Part shown: piece by piece, positions 10,156 to 20,341 of the stretch
Position numbering within the stretch: the stretch's first letter is position 1
Layout of the letters: each line of letters opens with the position of its first letter
Assembly (NCBI RefSeq): GCF_040939785.1
Contig: NZ_CP162553.1
Location: 806,001 to 870,000, forward strand
Source of the DNA: Bradyrhizobium lupini
GTDB lineage: Bacteria; Pseudomonadota; Alphaproteobacteria; Rhizobiales; Xanthobacteraceae
Direction of reading: 5' to 3'
DNA length: 64,000 nucleotides
Program-made: the position numbers and the translations under genes
The notes under the pieces: model-generated
Seen by the model: only the letters and a program-made list of their open reading frames with translations
Databases searched by the model: none
What the model was told of the DNA's origin: nothing

Positions 10156-11637
10156 GTGACTTTCCTGGAAATGTCCGGCATATCGAAGCGCTTCGGCGGC
10201 GTGCACGCGCTCCGCGACGTCGATCTCACTCTGGAAGTCGGCGAGGTGCATTGCCTGGTCGGTGAAAACGGCTCCGGCAAGTCCACCCTGATCAAGATCA
10301 TTTCGGGCGTCGAGGCACCGGAGCCTGGCGGCCGTATCGCAATTTCCGGCAAGGAATATCCTAAACTGAACCCGGTCTACTCCACGCATTGCGGCATTCA
10401 GGTCATCTACCAGGATCTTTCGCTATTCCCCAACCTCACCGTCGCCGAGAATATCGCGATGGCGCACCATCTTGGCGGCCTCCATTCGGTGAACTGGGCC
10501 TCAATGCGCGCCGCCGCGAAGGCCACAATGGCAAAGATCGGCGTTGCGTTCGACCCGGACGCGAAAGTGTCAGAGCTCAGCATTGCCGGACGCCAGCTGG
10601 TCGCGATCTGCCGCGCCTTGGCTGCGGATGCCAAACTCCTGATTATGGATGAGCCGACGGCATCGTTGACCCGCCACGAGGTGAACGCCCTGATCGCGCT
10701 CGTAAGCGAGCTGAAGCGTGCCGGCATCTGCGTCGTTTTCGTCAGCCACCGTCTCGATGAGGTGCTTGAAATCGCCCAGCGCGTAACGGTGCTGCGGGAT
10801 GGCGCCAAAGTCGGTACTTTTGCCGCAGACACAATCGATGGGCGGAAACTCAGCCAGCTGATGACTGGCAAGTCCTTCGAGTATCAGATACAGGCGCCTG
10901 AGCTTGCCGCTGGCCCGGTTGTGCTGGAAGTTAAGGGCCTGGGCCGCGAGGGCGAGTATGAGGATGTAAGCTTGCAGCTGCGCGCGGGCGAAGTAGTGGG
11001 TCTCACCGGTCTGCTCGGCTCAGGGCGAACCGAATTGGCGCTATCCCTGTTCGGCATGAAGCCGCCCGATCGCGGCACTATCGCACTTGACGGGCGGCCC
11101 ATCGCCCTCCGTACAAATGCAGAGGCGATCAATCGAGGGATCGCCTACGTATCCGAAGATAGGCTTACGCTTGGTCTCATCCTGAATCAGTCCGTCACGG
11201 CGAACGTCACGCTTGCGGTGCTGGATCGTCTGGCTGGCGCGTTCGGCCTGATTGCCGCACGCGCGCGACAGACCCATGTCGCTCGGTGGGTTGCTGAACT
11301 CGGGATCAAGGTCTCCAATCCCGCCAACCCGGTGAAGACGCTCTCCGGGGGCAACCAGCAGCGGGTCGTGCTCGCCAAATGGATGGCGACCAATCCGCGG
11401 GTGCTTATCCTCGATAGCCCCACGGTGGGCGTCGACATCAGCGCCAAGGACGGCATTTACGAAATCATCCGGCGGTTGGCCCGCGACGGCGTCGCGGTCT
11501 TGATGATATCGGACGAAATCTCCGAGGTCCTTTATCATAGTCATCGCGTCCTGGTGATGCGGGATGGTCGTTTGACAACCGACGTGCCTGCCGCAGCCAC
11601 TTCCGAAGATGCGCTTGGGCAGGCCGTCAATGCCTGA
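10156..11637 (+). CDS. Sugar ABC transporter ATP-binding protein (RhaT/RbsA type)
   Basis: About 493 residues form two tandem ATPase domains. Domain 1 shows GENGSGKST, signature LSIAGRQLVAICRAL and Walker B LLIMDEPTASL; domain 2 shows GLLGSGRTE, LSGGNQQRVV and VLILDSPTVGVD. The start is uncertain: TTG 10153, GTG 10156 and ATG 10171 are all in frame, and I chose GTG 10156 for its spacing from GCAGGCG. The end overlaps the permease start at 11630. It energises the importer whose binding protein is encoded at 9048. Confidence 0.88.
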   Translation: MTFLEMSGISKRFGGVHALRDVDLTLEVGEVHCLVGENGSGKSTLIKIISGVEAPEPGGRIAISGKEYPKLNPVYSTHCGIQVIYQDLSLFPNLTVAENIAMAHHLGGLHSVNWASMRAAAKATMAKIGVAFDPDAKVSELSIAGRQLVAICRALAADAKLLIMDEPTASLTRHEVNALIALVSELKRAGICVVFVSHRLDEVLEIAQRVTVLRDGAKVGTFAADTIDGRKLSQLMTGKSFEYQIQAPELAAGPVVLEVKGLGREGEYEDVSLQLRAGEVVGLTGLLGSGRTELALSLFGMKPPDRGTIALDGRPIALRTNAEAINRGIAYVSEDRLTLGLILNQSVTANVTLAVLDRLAGAFGLIAARARQTHVARWVAELGIKVSNPANPVKTLSGGNQQRVVLAKWMATNPRVLILDSPTVGVDISAKDGIYEIIRRLARDGVAVLMISDEISEVLYHSHRVLVMRDGRLTTDVPAAATSEDALGQAVNA

Positions 11638-12634
11638 ATCGCACATGGCATCATTCGGCAGGTTTCGTCGCAGCCATGAGTTCTGGCTGCTGACAGTCAT
11701 CCTTGGGCTCTGCGCCAGCTTGGGCTTCGCGAACGCCCAATTCCTGACCATGCAGAATCTGTTTGATCTGCTGACCTCCTATGCATTTGTCGGCATCCTA
11801 GCGCTCGGGCTGCTGGTCGTCCTGATCGCCGGTGGAATCGACATCTCATTCACCGCGACCGCGTCGGTGGCGCAATATGTCACACTTTCGCTTGCCAATG
11901 CTTACGGGGCGAACTGGATCGGCGTCTTCGCCATCGCGATTGGAATTGGCGGTGCGCTCGGTGCCCTCAACGCGATTTTCATCCAGAAACTTCGAATACC
12001 ATCGATCATCGTTTCGGTCGCGACGCTGAACATCTTCTATGGGCTTCTGATCTTCTTCACCGGCGGCAAATACATCTATTCGTTGCCCGACTGGTTTGCG
12101 ACCGGAATATTCTGGTTCGAGTTCGAATGGGGCAAGGATAGCTCCTACGGTGTCAATCTGCAGATCCTCGCGCTCGTGCTGGCATTTCTCGTCACCTGGC
12201 TCCTGCTTAACCGAACCAATATCGGCCGGCAAATCTATGCCATGGGAGGCAATACCGACGCCGCACAGCGGCTCGGCTTCCACATTTTCGGCCTCAATAT
12301 ACTGGTCTATTGCTACATGGGTGTCATGGCCGGAATCGCCTCCCTGATTCAGGCACAACTCGCGCAGTCCGTTGCCCCGACGGTGCTGGTGGGCAAGGAA
12401 CTCGATGTGGTCGCTGCCGTCGTGCTCGGCGGCGCCAGCCTGATGGGCGGCGTCGGCACGGTCTTCGGCACGTTTTTGGGCCTGACACTGCTCGCGGTAC
12501 TCCAAAATGGAATCATTTTGCTGGGCGTTTCGTCCTACTGGTCGCCGTTCTTCGTCGGCTTGGTTATTCTCATTTCGGTCTCTGCGACCGCCTGGTCGCA
12601 GCGCGAGCGGCGAACCCGGAGCGCGCCCCGATGA
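11630..12634 (+). CDS. Sugar ABC transporter permease (RbsC/LsrC-like)
   Basis: The 334-residue membrane protein of the BPD_transp_2 family has about ten hydrophobic segments and the motifs LIAGGIDISF, GRQIYAMGGNTDAAQRLG and VLGGASLMGGVG. ATG 11630 overlaps the ATPase stop; ATG 11609 and ATG 11645 are alternatives. Its end overlaps the next permease start by 4 bp (ATGA). Together with the neighbour it should form the membrane channel. Confidence 0.87.
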   Translation: MPESHMASFGRFRRSHEFWLLTVILGLCASLGFANAQFLTMQNLFDLLTSYAFVGILALGLLVVLIAGGIDISFTATASVAQYVTLSLANAYGANWIGVFAIAIGIGGALGALNAIFIQKLRIPSIIVSVATLNIFYGLLIFFTGGKYIYSLPDWFATGIFWFEFEWGKDSSYGVNLQILALVLAFLVTWLLLNRTNIGRQIYAMGGNTDAAQRLGFHIFGLNILVYCYMGVMAGIASLIQAQLAQSVAPTVLVGKELDVVAAVVLGGASLMGGVGTVFGTFLGLTLLAVLQNGIILLGVSSYWSPFFVGLVILISVSATAWSQRERRTRSAPR

Positions 12635-13638
12635 GCAACGCCCCTGCCCTCTCGCTTCGCCGGCGCATGGTCGGTCTCGCCAGCAGCGGCACAGTCGCCA
12701 CCCTCATCCTGCTGTTGTTCGCACTCTGGGTCGTGTTCGCGATCACGATCGGCGATCGGTTCTTCTCGGTCAACACGCTGCAATCCATGGCTTTCCAGAT
12801 GCCCGAACTTGGCATCCTCTCACTGGCGATGATGCTGGCCCTGCTATCTGGTGGACTCAACCTTTCCATCATCGCAACCGCCAATCTGTCCGGACTGACC
12901 ATCGCCTTCCTGCTGACGCGCTACATCCCGGGGAGCCAGGGCCTTGCCTGGGTCGGCATTCAGGTCTTTGCGATCGCTGCAGGATTTGCAGTGGCTGCAT
13001 TGGTCGGCCTCCTCAATGGTTTTGTCATCGCCTATCTCGGCGTTTCGCCGATCCTGGCCACGCTCGGCACGATGACGCTCTGCAAGGGTCTCGCGATCGG
13101 CCTGTCGCGCGGTAACGTCATCTCCGGATTCCCGGAGCCGATTGTGTTTATCGGCAACGGAACGGTTTTCGGGGTACCCTTTGCTCTGATCGTACTTGCG
13201 TTCTGCGCCTTGCCCGTCGCGCTCATGCTGAACGCGACGCCGTTCGGTGCAAAGGTTTACATGATCGGCTCGAACGAGAAGGCGACCCGTTACTCCGGCG
13301 TCAATACCCGCGCCGTCCTCCTCAAACTCTATTTATTTTCCAGCTTGCTCGCGGGCGTGGCGGCGGTCGTCATGTTGGCACGTTTCAATTCGGCCAACGC
13401 GGCATACGGCGAGAGCTATCTGCTGGTCACCATTCTCGCGGCCGTGCTCGGCGGCATCGATCCGTTTGGCGGCTTCGGCAAAGTCGGCGGGCTATTGCTT
13501 GCGTTGATCATCCTTCAGGTGATCTCCTCGGCATTCAACCTTCTGAACCTCAGCCAATTCCTCACGCTAGCGATCTGGGGTGGAATCTTGATTGCCGTCG
13601 CGGCGGTTCCTCATGTCGCCGGCAAAGCGCCGCGGTAG
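12631..13638 (+). CDS. Sugar ABC transporter permease (RbsC/LsrD-like)
   Basis: The 335-residue BPD_transp_2 permease begins at an ATG overlapping the upstream stop. Motifs include LLSGGLNLSI, GAKVYMIGSNEKATRYSGVN and AVLGGIDPFGGFG. A longer frame back to 12310 lies within the preceding gene and is a shadow. Six bases separate its stop from the kinase start at 13645, so the operon continues. Confidence 0.87.
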   Translation: MSNAPALSLRRRMVGLASSGTVATLILLLFALWVVFAITIGDRFFSVNTLQSMAFQMPELGILSLAMMLALLSGGLNLSIIATANLSGLTIAFLLTRYIPGSQGLAWVGIQVFAIAAGFAVAALVGLLNGFVIAYLGVSPILATLGTMTLCKGLAIGLSRGNVISGFPEPIVFIGNGTVFGVPFALIVLAFCALPVALMLNATPFGAKVYMIGSNEKATRYSGVNTRAVLLKLYLFSSLLAGVAAVVMLARFNSANAAYGESYLLVTILAAVLGGIDPFGGFGKVGGLLLALIILQVISSAFNLLNLSQFLTLAIWGGILIAVAAVPHVAGKAPR

Positions 13639-13644
13639 CCGGCG

Positions 13645-15062
13645 ATGATGCGCTCGATCGTCTCGAACCCTATTGCAGTTCTCGACATCGGCAAGACCAA
13701 TCTCAAACTGGTCGTGGCGAGCGACGACGGCTGGCCGCTCGAAACACACGGGCTTCCAAATGTGCCTATGACTCAGGGCTCGTACCTCGCCTATGACCTT
13801 GCCGGGTTAGAAGAGTGGTTTCTCGATACCCTTGCCGACTTGTCTCAACGCCATGCCATTGGCGCCGTGATCGTGGCTGCGCATGGATGCGGCGCGGTTC
13901 TCGTCGACGGTGATACGCCAGTGCTGCCGATGATGGACTATGATGCCGTCTCTCCGCCCGCAATCGATGAAGCATATGCCCGGATCGCGCCTGGTTACGA
14001 TGAGGTGTTTTGCGGAATCGGAGGGGCGATGCGGCTCGGAAAACAGCTGCTTTGGCAGGAAAGCGCGTATCCCGTCGAATTCGCTCGCGCAAAAGCCTAT
14101 CTGACCACCGCGCAGTTTTTCGCCCTGCGGCTTGGTGGACGTGCGGCCAGCGAAATCTCGCAGCTCGCGGCTCAGAGCCATATCTGGGACCTCATCCACC
14201 GTCAGCCTTCTTCTCTTATGCGTAAGCGCGGTTGGAGCCATCTGTTGCCCGAATGCGTACCCGCCGGTGAGGTGCTAGGGACGGTTTCGGAATCTGTAAC
14301 CAGGCGCACTGGCCTGGCGCAATCGACCGAGATCCTCTGCGGCGTGCATGATTCCAACGCCAACCTGTTTCGCTACAAGGCCGCCGGCATGGCCGATGCC
14401 TCGATCCTATCGACCGGTACTTGGATGATCGGCTTTCAGCGCGGCCTCCCCCTGGACAAACTCGATTGCGCGCGCGCGATGGTTCTCAATATCGATGTCG
14501 ATGGGGAGAATGCACCTTCGACGTTGATCGCGGCCGGCCGCGAATACGACCTCATCCGCGGGGAACATTTTGCTTCTGATGCAGCCGTCCTTGCCGCATT
14601 GCCCACCCTGCTGTCGAGAGGAACCCTGGCGCTCCCCTCATTCGTCGGCGATGATGGATTGTTTCCGGGCGCTGCTCGCCGCGGACGAGTCATCGGGCCG
14701 CCCTCGAAACGCCTGCCGAATGGCAGGCATTGGCGGTGCTCTACGCAGCGTTCAGCGCAAACCGCTGCCTTGATGCGCTCGAGAGCTCAAAACGCATAGT
14801 CATCGATGGTGGCTTTGCCGCAAACCTGCCCTTCGCCCGTTGTCTTGCGACTTTGCGATCCTCGCAGAGTGTCTGGGTGAGTCGATCTCCCGACGGAACG
14901 GCGCTTGGTGCTGCGCTGCTGTGGCGGCGATTCTCGCGTACGCTGCCGGTTTCAAGCGTGATCCTTGAAGCCGTCACATCACTCAGCAACGATAGGTTCG
15001 AACCGCGCGACCTTTCCACCGCTTACCAGTCCTGGATCGCTTTCTCGGAGCCCGCTTCATGA
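13645..15062 (+). pseudogene. FGGY-family carbohydrate kinase, frameshifted
   Basis: The N-terminal half has the FGGY phosphate-binding motif AVLDIGKTNLKL and the central GVHDSNANLFRY and LSTGTWMIGF, as in rhamnulokinase- and fuculokinase-like enzymes that phosphorylate a ketose with ATP. After GRVIGP, near 14698-14702, the frame is lost. Adding one base restores ETPAEWQALAVLYAAFSANR and IVIDGGFAANLPF, ending at 15062, for about 472 residues. The site is a GC-rich run of short homopolymers. The stop overlaps the aldolase start (ATGA). With the aldolase it forms the classic phosphorylate-then-cleave pathway of 6-deoxyhexoses, though the true sugar is not determined. Confidence 0.8.
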
Positions 15063-15772
15063 CAGACCGTAATCATGCCGATCTCCGCCAAGGCATTGTC
15101 GATACCTGCAGGGAGATGAATCGAAACGGTCTCAATCAGGGCACATCCGGCAATCTTTCGCACCGGATTCCAAACGGCATGCTAATCACGCCTACCAGTC
15201 TGCCCTATGATCGGATGCAGCCAGAGGACATTGTCGCGATGGATTTTGCCGCGAACTACCAGGGCAACCATCGGCCTTCATCCGAATGGCGCTTTCATCG
15301 CGATATTCTGCGAGCACGCGAAGACGTCAACGTCGTGCTGCATACGCATTCCACCTTCAGCACGATTCTCGCCGTTCACGAACGTGATATTCCCTGCTTC
15401 CACTATATGGTCGCAGTTGCGGGTGGCAACGATGTCCGGTGTACGCCATATGCTTGTTTCGGCACGCAGGCACTATCGGACTACGCCCTCAAGGCCCTCG
15501 AAGATCGCGACGCTTGCCTCCTTGGCCATCATGGCTTGATCGTGACGGCCCAGACCTTTGAAAAGGCGCTTTGGCTCGCCTTGGAGGTGGAGACGCTGGC
15601 GAAGATGTATGTCCATGCGTTGGCTATCGGCGAGCCGCCGCGCCTCAGCGACGCTGAAATGGCGCAGGTACATGAGCAGATGAAACGCATGGGATACGGC
15701 CAGGCGCCTGACCTTGACGATGTCGGCGATGTTCCGCGCGCCTTACTGGACTCGAAACGGACGGCACATTGA
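15059..15772 (+). CDS. Class II aldolase (fuculose-/rhamnulose-1-phosphate aldolase type)
   Basis: The 237-residue protein is a zinc-dependent class II aldolase/adducin-family enzyme. The zinc ligands sit in VVLHTHSTFS (two His) and LLGHHGLIV (third His), and the catalytic Glu is in SSEWRFHRD. GTSGNLSHR is the family phosphate-binding motif. Members cleave fuculose- or rhamnulose-1-phosphate to dihydroxyacetone phosphate and lactaldehyde. It is the last gene of the operon and translationally coupled to the kinase gene. Confidence 0.85.
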   Translation: MTDRNHADLRQGIVDTCREMNRNGLNQGTSGNLSHRIPNGMLITPTSLPYDRMQPEDIVAMDFAANYQGNHRPSSEWRFHRDILRAREDVNVVLHTHSTFSTILAVHERDIPCFHYMVAVAGGNDVRCTPYACFGTQALSDYALKALEDRDACLLGHHGLIVTAQTFEKALWLALEVETLAKMYVHALAIGEPPRLSDAEMAQVHEQMKRMGYGQAPDLDDVGDVPRALLDSKRTAH

Positions 15773-16134
15773 TGGTGGATTTCACGGACAGCTGCCACCG
15801 AGTTCGGTCAGCACCGGCCCACGCGAATGTTGCAACAGTCGCAAAGGTGTCAACGGACGTTGGCTAGGGTGCTTTCAAGGTGAGAGTGGCGGAAGAGTGA
15901 GGCCGCCCACCACCGATTCTACACGCAAGCAAGAGCAACGGGCTTTGGGCTCAAAACACAGCGGGCCACCTGGATCTCCGGAGAGAGAAATGGCGATGAG
16001 CGAAAGAGGTTACCGTAAATCATAAACCAGCGTCTACGTTTGAAGAAACGTTAGCAGCTTTGAGCAGCTTTCGCGAGAACTGTAGTCGCACGACTCCACC
16101 GTCCTCAAGAAATATGAGGCAGCGACGACCGCGC
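15773..16134. other. Non-coding stretch downstream of the aldolase gene
   Basis: The short frames here have no ribosome site and no recognisable domain. I see no clear terminator hairpin. It leads into a decayed porin gene. Confidence 0.4.
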
Positions 16135-16342
16135 ATCGACATATTCGGCAGAGTTTCCGGCGCCCCTGCCGACCGCAATCTGATCGACCTTTATGCCGAC
16201 GCCGGCCTGGAGTTCATCGGGCTCAGCGACAAAACGTCCCGATGACAAGCTTGGGATCGCGTTTGGTTATGCGCATATCTCGAAACGCGCCCAGCAGCTC
16301 GACAGCGGTAAGGCTGAACGAGATCACTTTTTCTGGCGCTAG
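16135..16342 (+). pseudogene. OprB-like carbohydrate porin fragment
   Basis: A roughly 70-codon stretch reads FGRVSGAPADRNLIDLYADA and then GLEFIGLSDK. After dropping one A from the A4 run at 16231-16234 it continues RPDDKLGIAFGYAHISKRAQ and meets TAG at 16340. This is the C-terminal part of an OprB-type carbohydrate-selective outer-membrane porin. Both ends of the gene are missing, so this is a real remnant regardless of the frameshift. Its place directly after a sugar-uptake operon suggests the operon once had its own outer-membrane porin. Confidence 0.65.
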
Positions 16343-18002
16343 TTTTCTTGCTGGTCTACTTCAAGGCCATGAACTCGCTGCTCGACCTGTCACGCTTGGT
16401 CCAGGTCGTCGCGCCGCCCATCCTGGTCTTGGTCTGCGACCGCTTCTTCACCGCGCCTTTGCGCGCGTTGTCGCCGACCGGTTTGTCGGCAGCCACGGAG
16501 TCATCCTCCTATGTTGGTGTGGTGATTGATCACTGGAATGATGGTAACTTGCCGGCTGGCCTCGTCCTCAATGGCGATGCGGCGCGGGTCGTGCACGCGG
16601 GGGGCAGATGCAATCTCGCTGGCGGTGGTCCTGGCTTTGGCCAGGGCATCTTCATCGTCACGGCAGTCCAATCCCGATGGATCCTTCAATGCCGTCCCGT
16701 CCGGCCGCCAACCCAGCACGCTTCAGCTTGACGAGCTGCTGAAACCTCTGCTGGCGGCGTGGAATGAGCAGCGCTCCACGCTGCGTAGTCCGAAATAACC
16801 GACCCGCAAACGGATCCGCTGTCTTAAGCGTGACGAACGCTCGGGCCTTCGTTTTCTATTGCGCGCAATGAAGGCTCACTAGCTCGCGTTAGCAACGGGT
16901 CACAAGCCGCCGACCTGGCCCCTGGCTGCAAACTTCCGGTCTGCCCTTGTGAGCCGACATGCAGCGACACCGCGTAAGGAAGCGATGGGCCAAAAGCTGG
17001 CCTCGCGCCAATTGCTCAATTTCTCCGAATTGGTCGAATGAATCTTTAGCGAGGCGAGGCTAATTGTGAGAATGGTAGTTAACCCTGGAACGAACGATCA
17101 GATGGCTCAGGTGGCAGTTCGCGCGCAGTGACGTCTTCGTCGTCCTCTTTGCCGTTGTTCTGATATGTGTCTGTGCTGTCTTTCTTGTTCGATATCCATC
17201 CGTTCATCAGGCATCTGGCTTCGGCCCAGATTGGGATTGCAAGAGCGTCCCCAACAGTGAGCCAGTTTGCATCAAGAAAACTAGCCAGTAGCTTGACGAC
17301 TGCTGTGGGTCACCGCAATCACCCCGAAGCAACTCATGGCTAAAGGGAGGACATTCCTGGCGATGTCGAGCACAACGTTTATCCCGTGCTGTGGCATGGA
17401 GTGGGTCCCCAGCACGTGTTCGTAAAGACGAACGCTCGAAGCTTTTGCAATGGGTCAAAATGCGAAGAACTCAAGTTGAACAACCTGGTCTGCTGTGGCG
17501 CGATGAGCGGACCTCCTCCGAACGAGGCGCAACTTGATGGGCCACAAGGGGGTGCAGTCCACTCCCCTCAGGTGCGCGGACCCGGCGCTCCAGGTCATCA
17601 GTAGGCAGGGTGGCAATGTTGAGCAGCCTGTGTCGGAGATTTAGTTCGCACCCAGGGACGAGTGCGCGACGTTCCGTGGCTAACTGACGACTTTGAGCGA
17701 TGGTTTCGTTGGCTCGCTCGAGCAGGCACGTGTCTCGGCGCTGACTTCTTCGGCCATTTTGCGCTCCTAACATGCAGGCGGGAGCGCGGAATTGTCTCTC
17801 AGCCACCGACGCCTACGGTTAGACCCTCGGCCAGCGATGCGTATCAACGTGCGAAGTCGCTTATCATTGCTGGCGCTTCCCTGGCTCTCGTCCCCTCCTT
17901 CTCAGCAGGAGTGAAGGCGAGCGCTTGGAGAGGTTTTAGGAGGAAGCCCACCATCCGTCGGGGAATGGCTCCAGCAAAGTCCGATTGACTTGGTTGTCGT
18001 TG
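16343..18002. other. Gene-poor accessory stretch
   Basis: Apart from the weak DUF6894-like remnant at 16501-16719, I find no convincing gene in 1.6 kb. The frames are short, overlap on both strands, lack ribosome sites and do not look like folded proteins. This fits decayed or rearranged DNA between the sugar operons and the secretion island. Confidence 0.4.
16501..16719 (-). pseudogene. DUF6894-like small protein remnant
   Basis: The minus-strand frame contains DGTALKDPSGLDCRDDEDAL and then PRRIAIEDEASRQVTIIPVI. This resembles the short DUF6894 proteins common in Bradyrhizobium (an aspartate/glycine-rich turn, an amphipathic helix, then a beta hairpin). The usual N-terminus with an aromatic strand is missing and no ribosome site is evident, so it is probably truncated. 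The family function is unknown. Confidence 0.35.
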
Positions 18003-18245
18003 TCAGGGGCTGATAGCGCCTGCATTCCAGCTTGGTGGCGCGCGGCGACGGAAGCGGACAGACAGGGCGCCTGGTTCACGAGTTCGAAGACGGCGCGAAG
18101 CAGGATGTGTCAAGCGTAATGGAGGCACACTGCGGGCGCTTCGCTCTGCTTCTTCGACTAGACCTCGAATATATTCCAATTCTGAGAGCTGAGAGGTGAG
18201 TTCGCTAAGTCGTTGGGCATAAAGGATTGCGCGAGAGCTTCGCAT
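18003..18245 (-). CDS. Small coiled-coil protein, paralogue 1
   Basis: An 80-codon frame starts at ATG 18245 with a strong AGGGGAGAA ribosome site. Its first 35 residues contain QRLSELTSQLSELEYIRGLV and then EEAERSA, a short amphipathic heptad segment. The C-terminal half is Arg- and Pro-rich and may be out of frame. Its start region and ribosome site resemble those of the gene at 24644-24853, and the core motif recurs at 27513-27698. The function is unknown. It lies upstream of the secreted GGND-repeat protein gene neighbourhood. Confidence 0.5.
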   Translation of the reverse strand: MRSSRAILYAQRLSELTSQLSELEYIRGLVEEAERSARSVPPLRLTHPASRRLRTREPGALSVRFRRRAPPSWNAGAISP

Positions 18246-18592
18246 GAATGTTCTCCCCTGCGCAAAAAACTATCGGGAAAAACCAGCAAATCAATTTAAC
18301 TATGTTAACGGGCTCGGTCACGAAAGTGCGCCCATAAGTTGCTCCAAGGCTATTCGAGGCTTCGCTACTCCCTCAGGGGCAGCGCGATGCGCTGGAGTCC
18401 GCTTTGGGGCCACTAGCGGTCCTGCACCGCAGCAACTTTCAGCTTCGCGTGTCCACACGGAAAACAATGCAGCACGACGGGATGGGACCGAACGCTGTCT
18501 GGGACCGACCATAACCCGATAACCTCGTCGCGCCCTGAAGTAGGCACGAGGCTGAATGTATGTCGAGCGTGCGGGCGGTCTTGAGCGACGGC
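18246..18592. other. Intergenic, nothing recognised
   Basis: These 347 bp hold a small AT-rich patch around 18290-18305 (atcaatttaactatgttaac), which could be a promoter for the small gene ending at 18003. There is no coding signal that I trust. Confidence 0.35.
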
Positions 18593-20227
18593 TCAGGCCA
18601 ACAAACCGTCTTGATGTGGCGCGAAGATAAAATCCTGAGGTCTGAGTGCTTGCTGGCTATGCACCACCACGTCGTTGCCTGGACTGAACGTGACCGTGCT
18701 CTCGTGCGTGACAGGATCGAACGGTGAGAAGCTCAGATCGCTGAAGTTCTCGATACCGAGCGCAGAGACGTCGATGTGATCGGCGCCCTGATCTGGAGAG
18801 TCCCTGTCCGAAGTCTTCGACTTTATCGTGCCCGTTATCGAAATCGAACACGAACGTGTCGTTCCCTCCTTGGGCAAAGCCGAGCATCATCTGGGCATCG
18901 CCCCATATGTCATCGTTTCCCGTGCCGCTAACCAGCCTGTCGTTGCCGCCGCGCGCGTAGTCGGACATGGATTGGGCATCGCCGACGAGAATGGTCTCGT
19001 AGCTGCCCACGGCATGCGGATCGGATCATTGCCGCCGACCAGGGTGTCATTGCCGCCATGCGCGCGGCCCGACATAGTCGACGCATCGCCATATGCTTGA
19101 TTGATGAGCTGGGAAAATACGTTGCCACCGAAATAGGTGTCGTCGCCGCCAACGGCCTGATCGCCCATATTGCCGCCGGCATCGCCGTAGAAGAGATTTT
19201 GGTTTTGCGTGCCCGAGGCCTGGAATGTGTCATTGCCGCCCTGGGCACGACCAGACATGTCGCCCGCGACTTCGCCATAGAACGTACTTCCTCCTAAGCC
19301 GGTCTTGTTGAACGTGTCGTCCCCTCCGTGGGCAGAGCCGGACATGTTCCCGCCAGCATCGCCGGAAAAGACATTTCGGTCAGCGAGTGTTGCGTCGCTA
19401 GAGTCGTCGAACGTGTCGTTTCCCCCGGCGGCGGAAGCGGACATATTTGCACCGGCATCGCCGAAGACAAAATTGAACGGATTAATCCCGCTCACAGCGA
19501 AACTATCATTGCCGCCGGCCGCATGACCGGCCATGCCGCCGCCGGCGTCACCATAGAGATAGTTGTTGTACTCGGATCCGCTCGCAGTGAAGCTGTCATT
19601 GCCGCCCCGGGTATGCCCGAGCAAGCCTCCGCCAGCGTCGCCATAGAACACAAAACTCCCATCCGGTCCGATGTGACCAACGAATGTGTCATTACCGCCG
19701 ACCGCGCAATTGATCAGGTTTCCACCCGCATCTCCATACACGATAATTGTTTGATGTCCGCCAGCAGTGACGCCGAAGTTGTCGTCACCACCCTGGGACT
19801 GACCAGACAATGTTTCGCCAGCGTCGCCATAGGCATTCACCCTCACTCCGGGCGTAAAGGCCAGGGGCAATTCGACATTGAACATGTCATTGCCCGCAAT
19901 GGCCCAGTCCGAAATGTTGCCTCCAGCATCACCGTACATATCCAGGCTGAAGGTCTCGCCGGGAATGATAGCGGGCGCCGATACTTGAGCGGACAACGTG
20001 TCGCTGCCGCCCCGGGCATGATCAGAAATGTTTCCGCCCGCATCACCATATAGGCTTCCAGAGCCGGACGTCAGCAACGTGTCGTTGCCGCCGATCGCGC
20101 GGCCGAGCAAGTCCACGCCAGCATCCCCGAACAGTGTGTTTGTCGGATCGGAACCAACCAGTGTTTGCGCTGCGCCATGCTGTCGGCCCGTGAGTGATCC
20201 ACTTGTGTCGCCAAAGAGAACAGCCAT
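18593..20227 (-). CDS. Secreted GGND-repeat (RTX-like) calcium-binding protein, two frameshifts
   Basis: From ATG 20227, with an excellent GAGGGAGG ribosome site, the protein is built of about 14 repeats of roughly 35 residues with the core YGDAGGNMSGxAxGGNDTF. This is an RTX-like glycine/aspartate pattern that binds calcium in a beta-roll. No Sec signal is present, and the C-terminus (DHIDVSALGIENFSDLSF, ending with a hydrophobic DFIFA-type tail) is typical of type I secretion substrates. One base is missing near 19022 and one is extra at the C3 run 18802-18804. Correcting both gives one frame of about 544 residues. The substrate is probably exported by one of the type I systems at 33-36 kb or 59-63 kb. 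The function may be matrix or surface binding. Confidence 0.75.
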
Positions 20228-20277
20228 GTGAACCTCCCTCGTGGTCCGCAGGTTGCCGCGGAGATGCGTCCAAATGA

Positions 20278-20341
20278 CTTACAACGTTTCGTTGTTATGA
20301 TTAAATCACATTTTTAAACGAATTAAATCATATATTTGAAA
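20278..20341. promoter_or_regulatory. AT-rich upstream block of the GGND-repeat gene
   Basis: About 64 bp contain attaaatca twice, atttttaaac and atatatttgaa, in sharp contrast to the GC-rich surroundings. It lies 50 bp upstream of the start at 20227 and is one of a series of similar blocks in the window. It is a probable promoter or binding site for an AT-preferring regulator. Confidence 0.5.

Noticed and set aside
16348..16731. A 127-codon plus-strand frame that looked like a membrane protein at its start
   Set aside because: It has no ribosome site, the hydrophobic stretch is short, and the second half is antisense to the DUF6894-like remnant.
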